Assembly: GCF_014639795.1 (NCBI RefSeq) | Contig: NZ_BMGC01000016.1 | Coordinates: 1-64,000 of the forward strand | Source: Gordonia jinhuaensis | Lineage (GTDB): Bacteria > Actinomycetota > Actinomycetes > Mycobacteriales > Mycobacteriaceae | Reading direction: 5' to 3' | DNA length: 64,000 bases | Shown: in pieces, positions 50,281-57,876 of the stretch | How the letters are laid out: the number at the start of each line of letters is the position of its first letter | Numbering within the stretch: the stretch's first letter is position 1 | Translations under genes and position numbers: made by a program | Notes under the pieces: generated by a model | Database searches by the model: none | What the model was told of the DNA's origin: nothing | What the model saw: the letters and a program-made list of their open reading frames with translations, nothing else

Positions 50281-50646
50281 TCAGATGTCGAAATACTTGC
50301 GGCCGCCGCGGATACGACGGGCACGTGTGCGTGCGGTGTGAGACCTGCGGACCTTTCTGCTGAGGTCGGCCCTGCGGGCGTCGGCTGCCCGCACCCGGGC
50401 GGCGAGTTGCCGCCGCCAGCGGCGAACCGGACCGCCGGCGACGAAGACATCGGGTGCGGGAGCCTCAGCCGGCGGCGATACGACGCCGGAGCGGGTGCCC
50501 GGATCGGGATGAAGGGCGTCGAACCGCCGCAGCGCCTCGATCAGCCGATCCGGGTCGCCCCCGTGGTCGGGGTGGTTGGCCTTGATGATCTCGCGGCGCA
50601 TACGCTTTCGGCGTTCATCCGCGGTCTCCTCGGGCTCCCCGGTCAC
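50281..50646 (-). CDS. Small basic protein with J-domain-like HPD segment
   Basis: The 121-residue protein opens with a charged helix (ADERRKRMRREIIKA) followed directly by NHPDHGGDPDRLIEALRRFDAL. This resembles the end of helix II, the HPD loop and helix III of a J-domain. The first J-domain helix is missing or unrecognisable. The C-terminal half is very basic (RVRAADARRADLSRKVRRSH) and may be disordered. It overlaps the Asp23 gene upstream by ATGA, so it belongs to this operon. A role in recruiting Hsp70 is only a possibility. Confidence 0.68.
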   Translation of the reverse strand: MTGEPEETADERRKRMRREIIKANHPDHGGDPDRLIEALRRFDALHPDPGTRSGVVSPPAEAPAPDVFVAGGPVRRWRRQLAARVRAADARRADLSRKVRRSHTARTRARRIRGGRKYFDI

Positions 50647-51047
50647 GACCTCTCGACTCCCACTGCGTTCTCGCCAGCCGTGTTCGGTTCTGCGATGTCC
50701 TCGACGACCACATCCATCGGTCGCCCGGCGATTACCTGCGCCACCCCGCGGACCTCGTTGGCCGTCGCGAGGATCGGCCGGGACAGATCCACGTCGATGT
50801 GCACCTCACCCTTCTCGTCGGACAGTTTCACACCGACGATGCGGTGTCCGGGCATGTAGGTGGCGACCTCACCGAACCGTCCGCCCGACATGGCCGCGAC
50901 CCCGTCGACGGCGAGAACCGCCTCGGAGACGTCGCGGGCGATGTCACCGGCGCGCCGGTCAGATCCCGCGTCATCGGCTGTCCCGGCGCCCGATTGCGCC
51001 GTGTCCGTTGATGTGATGTCGGATTCCGGTGTCTCAGAGGTCATCAC
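50643..51047 (-). CDS. Asp23/Gls24-family protein (second copy)
   Basis: The 134-residue protein (ATG 51047, or 51044) has a polar Ser/Thr/Asp N-terminus (1-32) and an Asp23-like domain: IARDVSEAVLAVDGVAAMSGG, a strand with GVKLSDEKGEVHIDVDLS, and a last helix and strand with EVRGVAQVIAGRPMDVVVEDI. It is more diverged than the other two Asp23 copies of the cluster. It lies seven bases after the first Asp23 gene and overlaps the J-domain-like gene. Confidence 0.78.
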   Translation of the reverse strand: MMTSETPESDITSTDTAQSGAGTADDAGSDRRAGDIARDVSEAVLAVDGVAAMSGGRFGEVATYMPGHRIVGVKLSDEKGEVHIDVDLSRPILATANEVRGVAQVIAGRPMDVVVEDIAEPNTAGENAVGVERS

Positions 51048-51054
51048 ATCACGC

Positions 51055-51588
51055 TCACTGGACGCGCGGCTCGGACCGATCGGAATCGTCGTTGTCGTCG
51101 TCCTCGTCGGCGAAGTGAACGTCGTGAACCATGATGTTCACCTCGGTGACCTCGAGCCCGGTCATGCCGCTGATGGCCCCGATGACGTTCTCGCGCACCG
51201 CCTGTGCCAGCTGATGGATCGCCACGCCGTATTCGGCGACCAGTCCGAGATCGACGGCGGCCTGCTTCTCGCCGACCTCCACCGAAACGCCCTGGGTCAG
51301 ATTCTGTGTGGTGCCGGGAATGACTTCGCGGACTCGGCCGACCATGCGTGATGCGGCACCGCCGAGGTCATGGACGCCATCGATCTCGCGGGCTGCGATG
51401 CCGGCGATCTTGGCCACCACCGTGTCGGCGATGGATGTCTTGCCGTGTGCGTCGATCAGTGCGCTGCCCGAATCGCCGACGGCGATCTCGCGTGAGGGAT
51501 CCGAGCTCGTCGACGCGCTGGATGTGGCCGACGACGAGGAGTTCGCCTTCGTGCTGTCGGTGGTGGCGCCGGTGTCAGGGCTGCTCAT
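51055..51588 (-). CDS. Asp23/Gls24-family alkaline shock protein (first copy)
   Basis: ATG 51588, seven bases after AGGAG, gives 177 residues. A Ser/Thr-rich N-terminus (1-45) precedes a canonical Asp23 domain: GKTSIADTVVAKIAGIAAREIDGVHDLGG, then GVSVEVGEKQAAVDLGLVAE, and the C-terminal GLEVTEVNIMVHDVHFADED. It is the promoter-proximal gene of the seven-gene cluster and the best match to classical Asp23. Its promoter region is shared with the divergent ECF sigma gene. Confidence 0.88.
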   Translation of the reverse strand: MSSPDTGATTDSTKANSSSSATSSASTSSDPSREIAVGDSGSALIDAHGKTSIADTVVAKIAGIAAREIDGVHDLGGAASRMVGRVREVIPGTTQNLTQGVSVEVGEKQAAVDLGLVAEYGVAIHQLAQAVRENVIGAISGMTGLEVTEVNIMVHDVHFADEDDDNDDSDRSEPRVQ

Positions 51589-51753
51589 GAGAACACTCCT
51601 TTGCTGTGAGCGGGCCGTCGGATGGCGACGGTGCTCGTGTGACTCGACCCGAGCACTGCGGCTGTGGTGTGAACCGGCTCGGGCGGGATGAAGCTGCGTA
51701 CCTCGTACATGTGTTGAGTCGCTCGGCGCGTGCGGATTGCACGCAACGGGTGT

Positions 51754-51769
51754 GGTGATCCCGCTCACA
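51754..51769. promoter_or_regulatory. Candidate Crp/GlxR-type binding site
   Basis: GGTGA-TCCCGC-TCACA matches nine of ten conserved positions of the TGTGA-N6-TCACA consensus. It lies in the divergent gap between the Asp23 cluster and the ECF sigma gene, 59 bp before the chosen sigma start. A small hairpin (GCGTGC/GCACGC, 51728-51744) adjoins it. Confidence 0.5.
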
Positions 51770-51827
51770 TCAACCTAGTCGCGGATTGGACTTTCGATTT
51801 GAGATCGTTCGTGATGGGGTGACACCT

Positions 51828-52631
51828 GTGAGCGCGAATCGTCGCATCGACGGGCAAAACGCCCGAGTCGGACACGGTGACCGGCAGCGCGTCGTCGTCA
51901 CCGGATCGACTCCGGGCCAGGCGAATCCGGGCCAATCGAATCCGGGCCAATCGAATCCGGGCCAATCGAGTCTGGGTAGGCGTGAGTCGGGTGAGTGCGA
52001 GTCGCATGGGCCGACCGACGAGGAACTGGCCCGTCGCGCCGGACTCGGTGATCGCCGCGCATTCGACGAACTGGTCGGGCGGACGGTGCCGCTGTTGCTG
52101 CGGTATGCACGACGGATGCTCTCCGATCCCTCGGTCGCCGACGACGTGGTGCAGGAATCGCTCGTCGCCGTGTGGAAGGGTCTGCCGCGGTTCGGTTTTC
52201 GCAGCAGCTATCGCACCTGGGTGTTCTCCATCGCCCACCGCAAGATCGTCGACATCCACCACGATGCGGCACGTCGTGCGGAATACGACGCGGGTGGCGA
52301 ATCCGACATCGCCGAATTCGTCCAGCCCGGCCCCGGGCCGGCCGAGACCGCCGAAGAGAGTTCACTTCTCGCGGCATTGCGCACCGAACTGGACAATCTC
52401 GCCCCCCGATCTCGGGCGGTGTGGTGGCTCCGCGAGATGGAAGGACTCGGACATGGTGAGATCGCCGACGCGCTGGGGATCTCGCCGGGTTCGGTTCGGG
52501 GACATCTGCAGCGCGCACGCGCCGACATCGCGCGGCGGATGGAGCCGTGGAGGCCGAAAGCCGTCGGCGAGCGCCCCGGATCGGGAAAGGTGTCGGATGA
52601 GGGTGGCGATTCGCGGGAGGAGATCAGATGA
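51828..52631 (+). CDS. ECF-type RNA polymerase sigma factor
   Basis: From GTG 51828 the protein is 267 residues. An unusual N-terminal extension of about 65 residues includes NPGQS repeats. Region 2 (AFDELVGRTVPLLLRYARRM, DVVQESLVAVWKGLPRF, YRTWVFSIAHRKIVDIHH) and region 4 (RAVWWLREMEGLGHGEIADA, GISPGSVRGHLQRARADI) follow. No zinc-finger anti-sigma follows; instead an Asp23-like gene overlaps its stop by ATGA. With the divergent Asp23 cluster this points to a stress regulon, but its target promoters are unknown. Confidence 0.82.
   Translation: MSANRRIDGQNARVGHGDRQRVVVTGSTPGQANPGQSNPGQSNPGQSSLGRRESGECESHGPTDEELARRAGLGDRRAFDELVGRTVPLLLRYARRMLSDPSVADDVVQESLVAVWKGLPRFGFRSSYRTWVFSIAHRKIVDIHHDAARRAEYDAGGESDIAEFVQPGPGPAETAEESSLLAALRTELDNLAPRSRAVWWLREMEGLGHGEIADALGISPGSVRGHLQRARADIARRMEPWRPKAVGERPGSGKVSDEGGDSREEIR
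51914..51976. repeat. 15-nt tandem repeat in the ECF sigma N-terminus
   Basis: The unit GGGCCAATCGAATCC occurs about four times, two copies identical, and encodes NPGQS repeats ahead of sigma region 2. Confidence 0.88.
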
Positions 52632-53119
52632 CGCAGCAGGGCACCGGGACGCAACAGGGCACCGGGACGCAGCAGGGCACCGAGGAGTGGCTGCTCGCGG
52701 CGTCGGCGCAGCTCGGTCCCACGCCTGAGGAGTCCGAATCGGTCGGGCGACGGGTACGCGCGGCGACTCGCCGGTTCGCGAGGGCCCGTGTCCCGCTGAT
52801 GACCGACGTATCCGGCATTGCGGTGACCGACCTGGTGGCGGGCCAGATCGCGGCTGACGCCGTGCGCGCCGTCACCCGTCGCGAGGTCTCGGCGGTGCGG
52901 ATCGGCACTGCGCCGAGTCCGGCGGGTACCGCACGCCGCATCACCGACATCGGCGTGGACCTCGCCGTCGGATACCGCGACGACATCTCGGCGATGGCCG
53001 AACTCGTCCGCGAGACAGTGCGGCTGACGCTGGGCGAGGTCGTGGGACCGGTGACAGCGGACGAGGTCGCCACCCGCATCGACGTGCGGGTGGTCGACCT
53101 CGTGGAGCTGCCCGGGTAG
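52628..53119 (+). CDS. Asp23-like protein coupled to the ECF sigma factor
   Basis: The 163-residue protein overlaps the sigma gene by ATGA. It starts with three GTGTQQ-type repeats. A helical segment (about 20-60) follows, then a domain resembling Asp23 proteins: DLVAGQIAADAVRAVTRREV (strand-helix), GVDLAVGYRDDISAMAELVR and EVATRIDVRVVDLVELPG. Its position is that of an anti-sigma factor, but there is no zinc-finger motif or membrane helix. It could control the sigma factor or be one of its effectors; sequence does not decide. Confidence 0.65.
   Translation: MTQQGTGTQQGTGTQQGTEEWLLAASAQLGPTPEESESVGRRVRAATRRFARARVPLMTDVSGIAVTDLVAGQIAADAVRAVTRREVSAVRIGTAPSPAGTARRITDIGVDLAVGYRDDISAMAELVRETVRLTLGEVVGPVTADEVATRIDVRVVDLVELPG
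52634..52684. repeat. 18-nt tandem repeat at the start of the Asp23-like gene
   Basis: CAGGGCACCGGGACGCAA and its near-copies are repeated just under three times from the fourth codon, encoding QGTGTQ. The second and third copies differ by one base. Confidence 0.85.
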
Positions 53120-53147
53120 GGAAACGCCTGGTACCGGCTGATCCCGG

Positions 53148-53909
53148 TCAGGCCAGTGCGTCGTCGTTGACCGGTTCGTCGGCGATCTCCTCGCCCTCAC
53201 CGAACAGGATCGGGTAGAGCACGCCGGCGATGATCGCCCCCACCAGCGGGGCAACCCAGAACACCCAGAGCTGTCCGGGCGCGCCGTTGCCGTTGAAGAA
53301 CGCCACACCGGTGGAGCGGGCGGGGTTGACCGACGTGTTCGACACCGTGATGGAGATCAGGTGGATCAGGGTGAGTGTGAGGCCGATCGCGATGCCGGCG
53401 AAACCTGCTGGTGCACGCGGATCGGTCGCGCCCAGGATCACGAAGAGGAAGACCGCGGTGAGGATGATCTCGGCGATGATCACCGACCAGAGTGCGTAGC
53501 CGCCCGGCGAATGCGCGCCGTAACCGTTGGCGGCCATGTTCCCGGTCGCATCGAAGCCCTTCTTGCCCTTCGCGATCGCCCACACGACCAGGCCGCCGAG
53601 GAGTCCACCCACCACCTGCGCGATCCAGTAGGGGATCACCGCGTCCCACTCGACGCGTCGGGCGATCGCCGCGCCGAGGGTGACTGCGGGGTTGAAATGC
53701 CCGCCCGAGAGGGTGCCGAAGGCGTAGACGCCCACGAGAACCGTCAATCCGAAGGCCAGTGCGACACCGAGATGGCCGACACCCACGGAGATGCCGTCGG
53801 AGATGAACTTCGCGCCCAGCACCGCGGTGCCGCAACCGCCGAGTACGAGCACGAAGGTGCCGACCAATTCGGCCATGAGGCGGTGGAACATCGGGGGTGG
53901 GGTGAGCAC
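53148..53909 (-). CDS. aqpZ: Aquaporin (AqpZ-like)
   Basis: GTG 53909, four bases after AGGAGG, gives 253 residues with six helices. The two half-helix motifs are SGGHFNPAVTLG and NTSVNPARSTG; the Arg of the second is the selectivity-filter Arg. The filter-lining residues look like a water channel rather than a glycerol facilitator, which usually has NPARD. A loop between helices 3 and 4 is long (KGKKGFDATGNMAANGYG). The C-terminus is acidic. It converges on the Asp23-like gene and has an inverted repeat in its upstream region. Confidence 0.92.
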   Translation of the reverse strand: MLTPPPMFHRLMAELVGTFVLVLGGCGTAVLGAKFISDGISVGVGHLGVALAFGLTVLVGVYAFGTLSGGHFNPAVTLGAAIARRVEWDAVIPYWIAQVVGGLLGGLVVWAIAKGKKGFDATGNMAANGYGAHSPGGYALWSVIIAEIILTAVFLFVILGATDPRAPAGFAGIAIGLTLTLIHLISITVSNTSVNPARSTGVAFFNGNGAPGQLWVFWVAPLVGAIIAGVLYPILFGEGEEIADEPVNDDALA

Positions 53910-53949
53910 AGAGCCTCCTAGAGAGTGGATGGCCAGATGTACCGCTGCA

Positions 53950-53973
53950 GTTGCAGAGTTTCACAACTGCAAC
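53950..53973. promoter_or_regulatory. Inverted repeat upstream of the aquaporin gene
   Basis: GTTGCAG and CTGCAAC form a perfect 7-bp inverted repeat around ten bases, in the divergent gap between the aquaporin gene and the gene at 54071. ACAAC-N6-GTTGT overlaps it at 53963-53978. It has the look of a dimeric regulator site. The regulator is unknown. Confidence 0.5.
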
Positions 53974-54070
53974 GTTGTGCACAGTGTCGAACCGCATCTT
54001 TGCCAAACGGTAATGATCGAGACGGGTTACGGCGGCGCGTGCGCATGTTGTGCACGCAGAAGGGGTTGAC

Positions 54071-54817
54071 GTGGTCCAACCGGCTCTTGACCTGCGGCGT
54101 CAGCCGTGGCGCTATCCCGGGCCGTCGGTACGGGCGCCCGGCCTTCTCGCTGATGGGCGGTATGTGCGCTGCGACCACTCGCGCATCCGGGCCATTCTGG
54201 ACGAATCGGGTCACACGCCACTGGAGCACCGCACCCCGGTGGTGGCGGTCGGTTCCAACGCGTGTGCGGCGGTGATGAGCCACAAGCTCGCCGGACATGA
54301 CGGGCCCATCGTCTTTCTCGTCGACGTGGTTGCCGGTGTGGCGGTGGGACACAGTGCCCACCGCAGCCGAGCCCACCGCAGCCGGGCTCACCGCAGCCGG
54401 CGGTTGCCGGTCGCCGGGTCGATGAGACCGGGCTTCATCCCGGCCGCCCCGTACGCCGACGCCGGCGCACGGGATGCCTTCGTGATCACCATGCTCGACG
54501 ACGAGCAACTCGCCGTGATCGATGCGACCGAACCCAACTACTTCCGCGATCGGGTGAGCGGTGCGCGGCTGGGTCCGGTGTGGCTGTATCGGTCGCGCTG
54601 GGGAGTCCTCGCGCCGCCGGGTGCCAAACCGGTCCCGTTGACTCCCCAGCCGGTCCTCGAACGATTCCTGACCGGCCATCGACTGGGGATCGGGCCTCCG
54701 GTCGCCGGTGCATTCGCCGACGTCGCCGGTTTGCGTGAGGCGGGCTGGGCGCGCGCGGACGGACTGGATCGCCGTGCGTCGAGGCCAGGCGGTGAGATGG
54801 GGTCGGCAGGTGACTGA
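54071..54817 (+). CDS. Unknown protein, weakly gamma-glutamylcyclotransferase-like
   Basis: GTG 54071, five bases after AAGGGG, gives 248 residues. A GSN motif (TPVVAVGSNACAAVMSHKL) and LAVIDATEPNYFRDRV recall the nucleotide-free GSN/YGT loop and the LDxxE-Y-R-V segment of gamma-glutamylcyclotransferase/AIG2-like folds. The similarity is faint. Three HRSRA repeats at about 97-112 sit in a loop and look like a recent insertion. There is no signal peptide or membrane segment. It lies upstream of the sigK-like gene, in the same direction, with a 161-bp gap. Confidence 0.55.
   Translation: MVQPALDLRRQPWRYPGPSVRAPGLLADGRYVRCDHSRIRAILDESGHTPLEHRTPVVAVGSNACAAVMSHKLAGHDGPIVFLVDVVAGVAVGHSAHRSRAHRSRAHRSRRLPVAGSMRPGFIPAAPYADAGARDAFVITMLDDEQLAVIDATEPNYFRDRVSGARLGPVWLYRSRWGVLAPPGAKPVPLTPQPVLERFLTGHRLGIGPPVAGAFADVAGLREAGWARADGLDRRASRPGGEMGSAGD
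54357..54403. repeat. 15-nt tandem repeat in the gene at 54071
   Basis: CCCACCGCAGCCGAG and variants occur three times, encoding AHRSR. The copies differ by one or two bases. Confidence 0.85.
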
Positions 54818-54978
54818 CGGGTGAGCGTCACGCACGAGCCGACGTGAGGAACGACACCCTCGTTGTTGCGGTTGTTGCGCGACTTCACAGCGATCCGTGC
54901 GCCTGTCGGCACCGAACACAGGATGTGAGAAGTTCCGCCGCGCTCGTCCCCGATCGGGCTCCGATTAGTCTCATCGGT

Positions 54979-55602
54979 GTGGCAGAACGACCGCCGGAGG
55001 TCCCGGCACCGGCACCCACCCGCGCCGACGAGGCGGACGACACGCACCGATCGTCTCACCTGGCAGGGCTGATGGCGCGGGTCGCAGAGGGTGATCGGGG
55101 CGCGTTCGCCGAGCTCTATGACCAGACGAGTCCGCGGGTGTACGGCCTGATCCTGCGGGTGCTGCGAGATCCCGGTTATGCCGAGGAGACCGCGCAGGAG
55201 GTCTACCTGTCGGTGTGGCAGAGCGCGGATCGGTACTCCGCAGAGGCCGGGTCGGTGATCTCGTGGCTGCTCACGATCGCGCATCGCCGTGCGGTTGACC
55301 GGGTGCGGTCGGAGGAGGCCGCGGGTCGGCGGACCTTCGAGCGCGGTGTGGCCGCGCTGGTGGTCGACGTCGACGACACCGCCGAACGTCTCGAGCGTGA
55401 CGACGAGACCGCGCAGGTGCGCAATTGTCTGGGCACGCTCACCGATGTGCAGCGCCAGAGTGTCGAGCTGGCCTACTACGGCGGCCTCACCTATCCGCAG
55501 GTCGCGCAGCAACTCGGTGCGGCGCTGCCGACGGTGAAATCACGTATTCGCGACGGTTTGCGTCGTCTTCGTACATGTCTGGAGGTGGGTCGCGATGGCT
55601 GA
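54979..55602 (+). CDS. sigK: ECF RNA polymerase sigma factor, SigK-like
   Basis: From GTG 54979 the protein is 207 residues with a Pro/Ala N-terminus. Region 2 is GAFAELYDQTSPRVYGLILR, GYAEETAQEVYLSVWQSADR and SVISWLLTIAHRRAVDRVRS. Region 4 is LTDVQRQSVELAYYGGLTYP and QVAQQLGAALPTVKSRIRDG. This is the SigK type, partnered by the RskA anti-sigma factor encoded in the overlapping next gene. In mycobacteria SigK directs secreted-antigen genes under redox control; the targets here are not visible. The start is preceded by no ribosome binding site and may be leaderless. Confidence 0.87.
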   Translation: MAERPPEVPAPAPTRADEADDTHRSSHLAGLMARVAEGDRGAFAELYDQTSPRVYGLILRVLRDPGYAEETAQEVYLSVWQSADRYSAEAGSVISWLLTIAHRRAVDRVRSEEAAGRRTFERGVAALVVDVDDTAERLERDDETAQVRNCLGTLTDVQRQSVELAYYGGLTYPQVAQQLGAALPTVKSRIRDGLRRLRTCLEVGRDG

Positions 55603-56503
55603 CCGGAACGGTTCGGGCGGGGCCGGCCCCGATCGTCGTCTGCTCGACGAATATGTGGAGCTGTATGCGCTCGATGCGCTCGATGCCCAGGAGACTGCTG
55701 CCTTCGAGTCGCAGCTCGACCTGGTGCCGGAGTCCGAGCAGCAGCGTCGGCGTGCGCAGATCGCCGACATTCGCGAGACCCTCGCGCAGATGTCCTCGCA
55801 GGTGCAGACGGCGCCGCCGAACGGGCTGCGCCTGCGCGTGCTCGCCGCTGCCGACGCGAGCGGACAGGGATATGGCGGGCGCCCAGATGGCGGGCACACA
55901 GGCGGCGGGTTCACCGGCGCTACCACCGGCCCCGCAGCGGGCGCGGAGGTGACCGACCTGGCGGCTGCTCGCGCCCGGTCGACACGGATGCGGCGGTGGG
56001 CGATCGCCGGCATCGCGGTGGCCGCGGCGGTGATCGTCGCGATCGGTGGCGGCGTGGTCGGTCGGGTGACCTCACCCGATCGCGGTTCCACCACCACGAC
56101 GACGGTCGCCGAACCGGCGCCGGGCGGCGGATCCTCTACCGGTCAGACGTCCGGTGCGGCTGAACAGATCTCGGCGATCCTGGCCGAGCCCGACGCCCAG
56201 GTCAATCGCACCACCATCGGCGGCTCCACCGCCGCGGTGACCGTCGCGTCGTCGAAGTCGCTCAATCAGGCGCTGGTGGTTATCACGTCGGCTCCGCAGC
56301 CGCCGGCTGAACACGCCTACCAGCTCTGGGTGATGGGTGCCGATCACAAGCCGCGGTCGGAGGGGACGATGGTCCACATGGATCCCACCGTCACGGCAAA
56401 GCTCAAGGATCTCAGCGGATTCGACGAGGTTGCCATCACTGTGGAACCGCGCGACGGGTCGCCTGCGCCGACGACGTCGCCCATCGTCTCCGTCGCGCTC
56501 TGA
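55595..56503 (+). CDS. rskA: RskA-like membrane anti-sigma-K factor
   Basis: The 302-residue protein overlaps the sigK gene by eight bases. The N-terminal anti-sigma domain begins LLDEYVELYALDALDAQETA (about 15-70). One transmembrane helix lies at about 133-155, followed by a Thr/Gly-rich linker and an extracytoplasmic RskA C-terminal domain with VVITSAPQPPAEHAYQLWVM and FDEVAITVEPRDGSPAP. It should hold SigK at the membrane and release it by regulated proteolysis. The cytosolic part carries an extra Gly-rich loop. Confidence 0.9.
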   Translation: MADRNGSGGAGPDRRLLDEYVELYALDALDAQETAAFESQLDLVPESEQQRRRAQIADIRETLAQMSSQVQTAPPNGLRLRVLAAADASGQGYGGRPDGGHTGGGFTGATTGPAAGAEVTDLAAARARSTRMRRWAIAGIAVAAAVIVAIGGGVVGRVTSPDRGSTTTTTVAEPAPGGGSSTGQTSGAAEQISAILAEPDAQVNRTTIGGSTAAVTVASSKSLNQALVVITSAPQPPAEHAYQLWVMGADHKPRSEGTMVHMDPTVTAKLKDLSGFDEVAITVEPRDGSPAPTTSPIVSVAL

Positions 56504-56793
56504 GGCGTCTGTTTCCGGCGGGAGAACACCGGTGATAGACGTTTGCGCTGCTAACTAGTTGGGCGCCAGGGCTGTTCGGACCCGGCGCTCAGGTGGCCGC
56601 GCGGATGTTCGGTGATTCGGGGCACTTCGGGCAATTGACCGGGCGTGCTATCTTCGTCGGCAGTTCGCGACCTGTGAAAACCCGTGACGTGGGTCGCTTG
56701 TCCGCCGCGAGGGCTGTGAGATCACTTCGGCCGGCACCCCACAAGGATTGCCGCCGGAACCCGCAGCGCCTCGCTCGACGAACAGGTGCAGAG
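56504..56793. other. Promoter region of the pnt operon
   Basis: This 290-bp gap between rskA and pntAA shows no gene. A TTGACC hexamer lies at 56635, but no -10 hexamer sits at normal spacing. I see no clear terminator for the sigK-rskA operon. Confidence 0.4.
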
Positions 56794-57876
56794 ATGAGCG
56801 TCGGAGTCGTACGCGAAACGACCGAAGGGGAACGTCGCGTCGCGCTCGTTCCCAAAGTGGTGTCGACCCTGGTGTCCAAGGGTGTCGATGTGGTGGTGGA
56901 GAGCGGTGCCGGCCTCGGTGCGCTGATCCCCGACGAGTTGTACGTGGACGCGGGCGCGCGTATCGGCGATCCGTACTCCGCCGACGTGGTGGTGAAGGTC
57001 GCCGCGCCGACCGACGACGAGGTGTCGCGATTGCGGTCGGGGCAGACCCTGATCGGCTTCCTGAATCCTCGAAACGAGCGCAACCAGATCCCGGCACTGA
57101 AGTCGGCCGGGGTGCAGGCGTTCGCGGTCGAGGCCATCCCGCGCATCTCGCGCGCGCAGGCGATGGACGCGCTGAGCTCGCAGGCCAACGTTGCCGGGTA
57201 CAAGTCGGTGATCGTGGCCGCCGACGAGTCCACTCGCTTCTTCCCGATGCTCACCACTGCAGCGGGCACCGTGAAGCCGGCGACCGTGCTCGTGCTCGGT
57301 GTGGGTGTGGCCGGCCTGCAGGCATTGGCCACGGCCAAACGTCTCGGCGCCCGCACCACGGGTTACGACGTGCGACCCGAGGTCGCCGAGCAGGTCCGCT
57401 CGGTCGGTGCGCAGTGGCTCGATCTGGGTATCGACGCCGCCGGTGAGGGTGGCTACGCCCGTGAGCTGACCGCCGACGAGCGCGCCAAGCAGCAGCAGGC
57501 GCTCGAGGACGCGATCAAGGGCTTCGACGTGGTGATCACCACCGCGCTGGTGCCCGGTCGTCCGGCGCCGCGTCTGGTCACCGCAGCTGCGGTGGAGGGG
57601 ATGAAGCCCGGCAGCGTGGTGGTCGACCTCGCCGGTGAGACCGGCGGCAACTGCGAATTGACCGAGCCCGGCAAAACCGTTGTCGTACATGATGTGACGA
57701 TCGCGTCGCCGCTCAACCTCCCGGCCACCATGCCCGAGCATGCGAGCGAACTGTATGCGAAGAATCTCTACGCGCTGATCGATCTGATGCTCGGTGAGGA
57801 CGGCGCGATCACCCCCGATTTCTCCGACGAAGTGCTCGCCGCGTCGTGCGTGACGCGTGAGGAAGGTACCGCCTGA
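56794..57876 (+). CDS. pntAA: NAD(P) transhydrogenase subunit alpha part 1
   Basis: ATG 56794 gives 360 residues forming domain I: an alanine-dehydrogenase-like N-terminal part (VRETTEGERRVALVPKVVST) and the NAD-binding VLVLGVGVAGLQALATAKRL. The usual late motifs VITTALVPGRPAPRLV and VVVDLAGETGGNCELT are present. With the next two genes it forms the three-subunit proton-pumping transhydrogenase that makes NADPH from NADH. Its stop overlaps the pntAB start by one base. Confidence 0.95.
   Translation: MSVGVVRETTEGERRVALVPKVVSTLVSKGVDVVVESGAGLGALIPDELYVDAGARIGDPYSADVVVKVAAPTDDEVSRLRSGQTLIGFLNPRNERNQIPALKSAGVQAFAVEAIPRISRAQAMDALSSQANVAGYKSVIVAADESTRFFPMLTTAAGTVKPATVLVLGVGVAGLQALATAKRLGARTTGYDVRPEVAEQVRSVGAQWLDLGIDAAGEGGYARELTADERAKQQQALEDAIKGFDVVITTALVPGRPAPRLVTAAAVEGMKPGSVVVDLAGETGGNCELTEPGKTVVVHDVTIASPLNLPATMPEHASELYAKNLYALIDLMLGEDGAITPDFSDEVLAASCVTREEGTA

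Noticed and set aside
56635-56654. Sigma-70-like promoter TTGACC/TATCTT upstream of pntAA
   Set aside because: The spacing is only eight bases, too short for a functional pair.
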